A program made the position numbers and the translations under genes. Below the pieces are notes generated by a model, which was not told the DNA's origin, ran no database searches, and saw nothing but the letters and a program-made list of their open reading frames with translations. This document shows, one piece after another, positions 41,803-41,914 of a DNA stretch of 41,914 nucleotides. Origin of the DNA: an uncultured Prevotellaceae bacterium (GTDB lineage Bacteria; Bacteroidota; Bacteroidia; Bacteroidales; Muribaculaceae); the NCBI GenBank assembly GCA_937898675.1, contig CALEJB010000052.1, positions 1 to 41,914 of the forward strand, given 5' to 3'. Every line of letters begins with the position of its first letter. Position 1 is the stretch's first letter.

Positions 41803-41914
41803 CTGCTTTTTTGGCAAACACTGAAATCAATGGACAAAAACTATTTGACTTTGTAAAAACAATACTTAGTTAATAATTAATTTAAATATTTGAAAATCAA
41901 TGAGTTATTTTAAC

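Overview
The window is about 42 kb of Bacteroidota chromosome, almost certainly Bacteroidales. The evidence is the promoter type (many TTTG-N20/21-TAnnTTTGC elements), A-rich leaders instead of Shine-Dalgarno sites, a fused FeoA-FeoB, a Rho factor with a long disordered insert, a GldH lipoprotein, a DUF5106-type thioredoxin protein, and a type IX-like C-terminal sorting tail. The fairly high GC and the gene set would fit Muribaculaceae or Prevotellaceae; I cannot decide between them from sequence alone. No tRNA, rRNA, IS element, prophage or CRISPR array was seen. Most of the window is core genome, with a few accessory-looking stretches.

Layout. 1-4310 (+): a small conserved-looking protein, then an ADP-ribosylglycohydrolase / SpoU methyltransferase / RadA / DUF5714 run. 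4335-7782 (-): FeoAB and TrmN6, separated by a gap with a possible small RNA. 8065-10939 (+): a low-complexity secreted protein and a FadL-like outer-membrane protein, ended by a strong terminator. 11038-11964 (-): EamA transporter. 12055-14148 (+): periplasmic TPR protein. 14228-15403 (-) and 15474-16978 (+): a thioredoxin-like envelope protein divergent from ybaK-aroC across a symmetrical promoter pair. 17038-22139 (+): a membrane TPR protein, then a coiled-coil protein, ZapA, a structured RNA in the usual place of 6S RNA, RNase Y, the PSP1-domain protein RicT and GldH. 22240-24913 (+): GtrA and two tandem SH3 paralogues. 24964-27911 (-): a Fic enzyme with its own DNA-binding domain and operator-like palindrome, and a CCA-adding enzyme fused to a complete O6-alkylguanine-DNA alkyltransferase. 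28265-31391 (+): rho-ruvX-def, ended by a 17-bp-arm hairpin. 31392-36264: an AT-rich accessory-looking stretch with a possible minus-strand small RNA, a small HTH regulator and two large secreted proteins. 36768-41740 (-): an outer-membrane beta-barrel, Nth, PheS, and pta-ackA.

How the genes fit together. Three groups stand out. The zapA / candidate 6S RNA / rny / ricT block joins cell division with RNA turnover; RicT is the known partner of RNase Y in Bacillus. The pta-ackA pair is the acetate/ATP branch of fermentation. The HTH gene plus secreted operon has two tandem palindromes upstream of a promoter that lacks a clear -33 box, which suggests an activator. The most unusual items are the Cca-Ogt fusion and the Fic gene with a perfect 10-bp inverted repeat over its -33 box. 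Calls are by eye from translated motifs; no database search was run.
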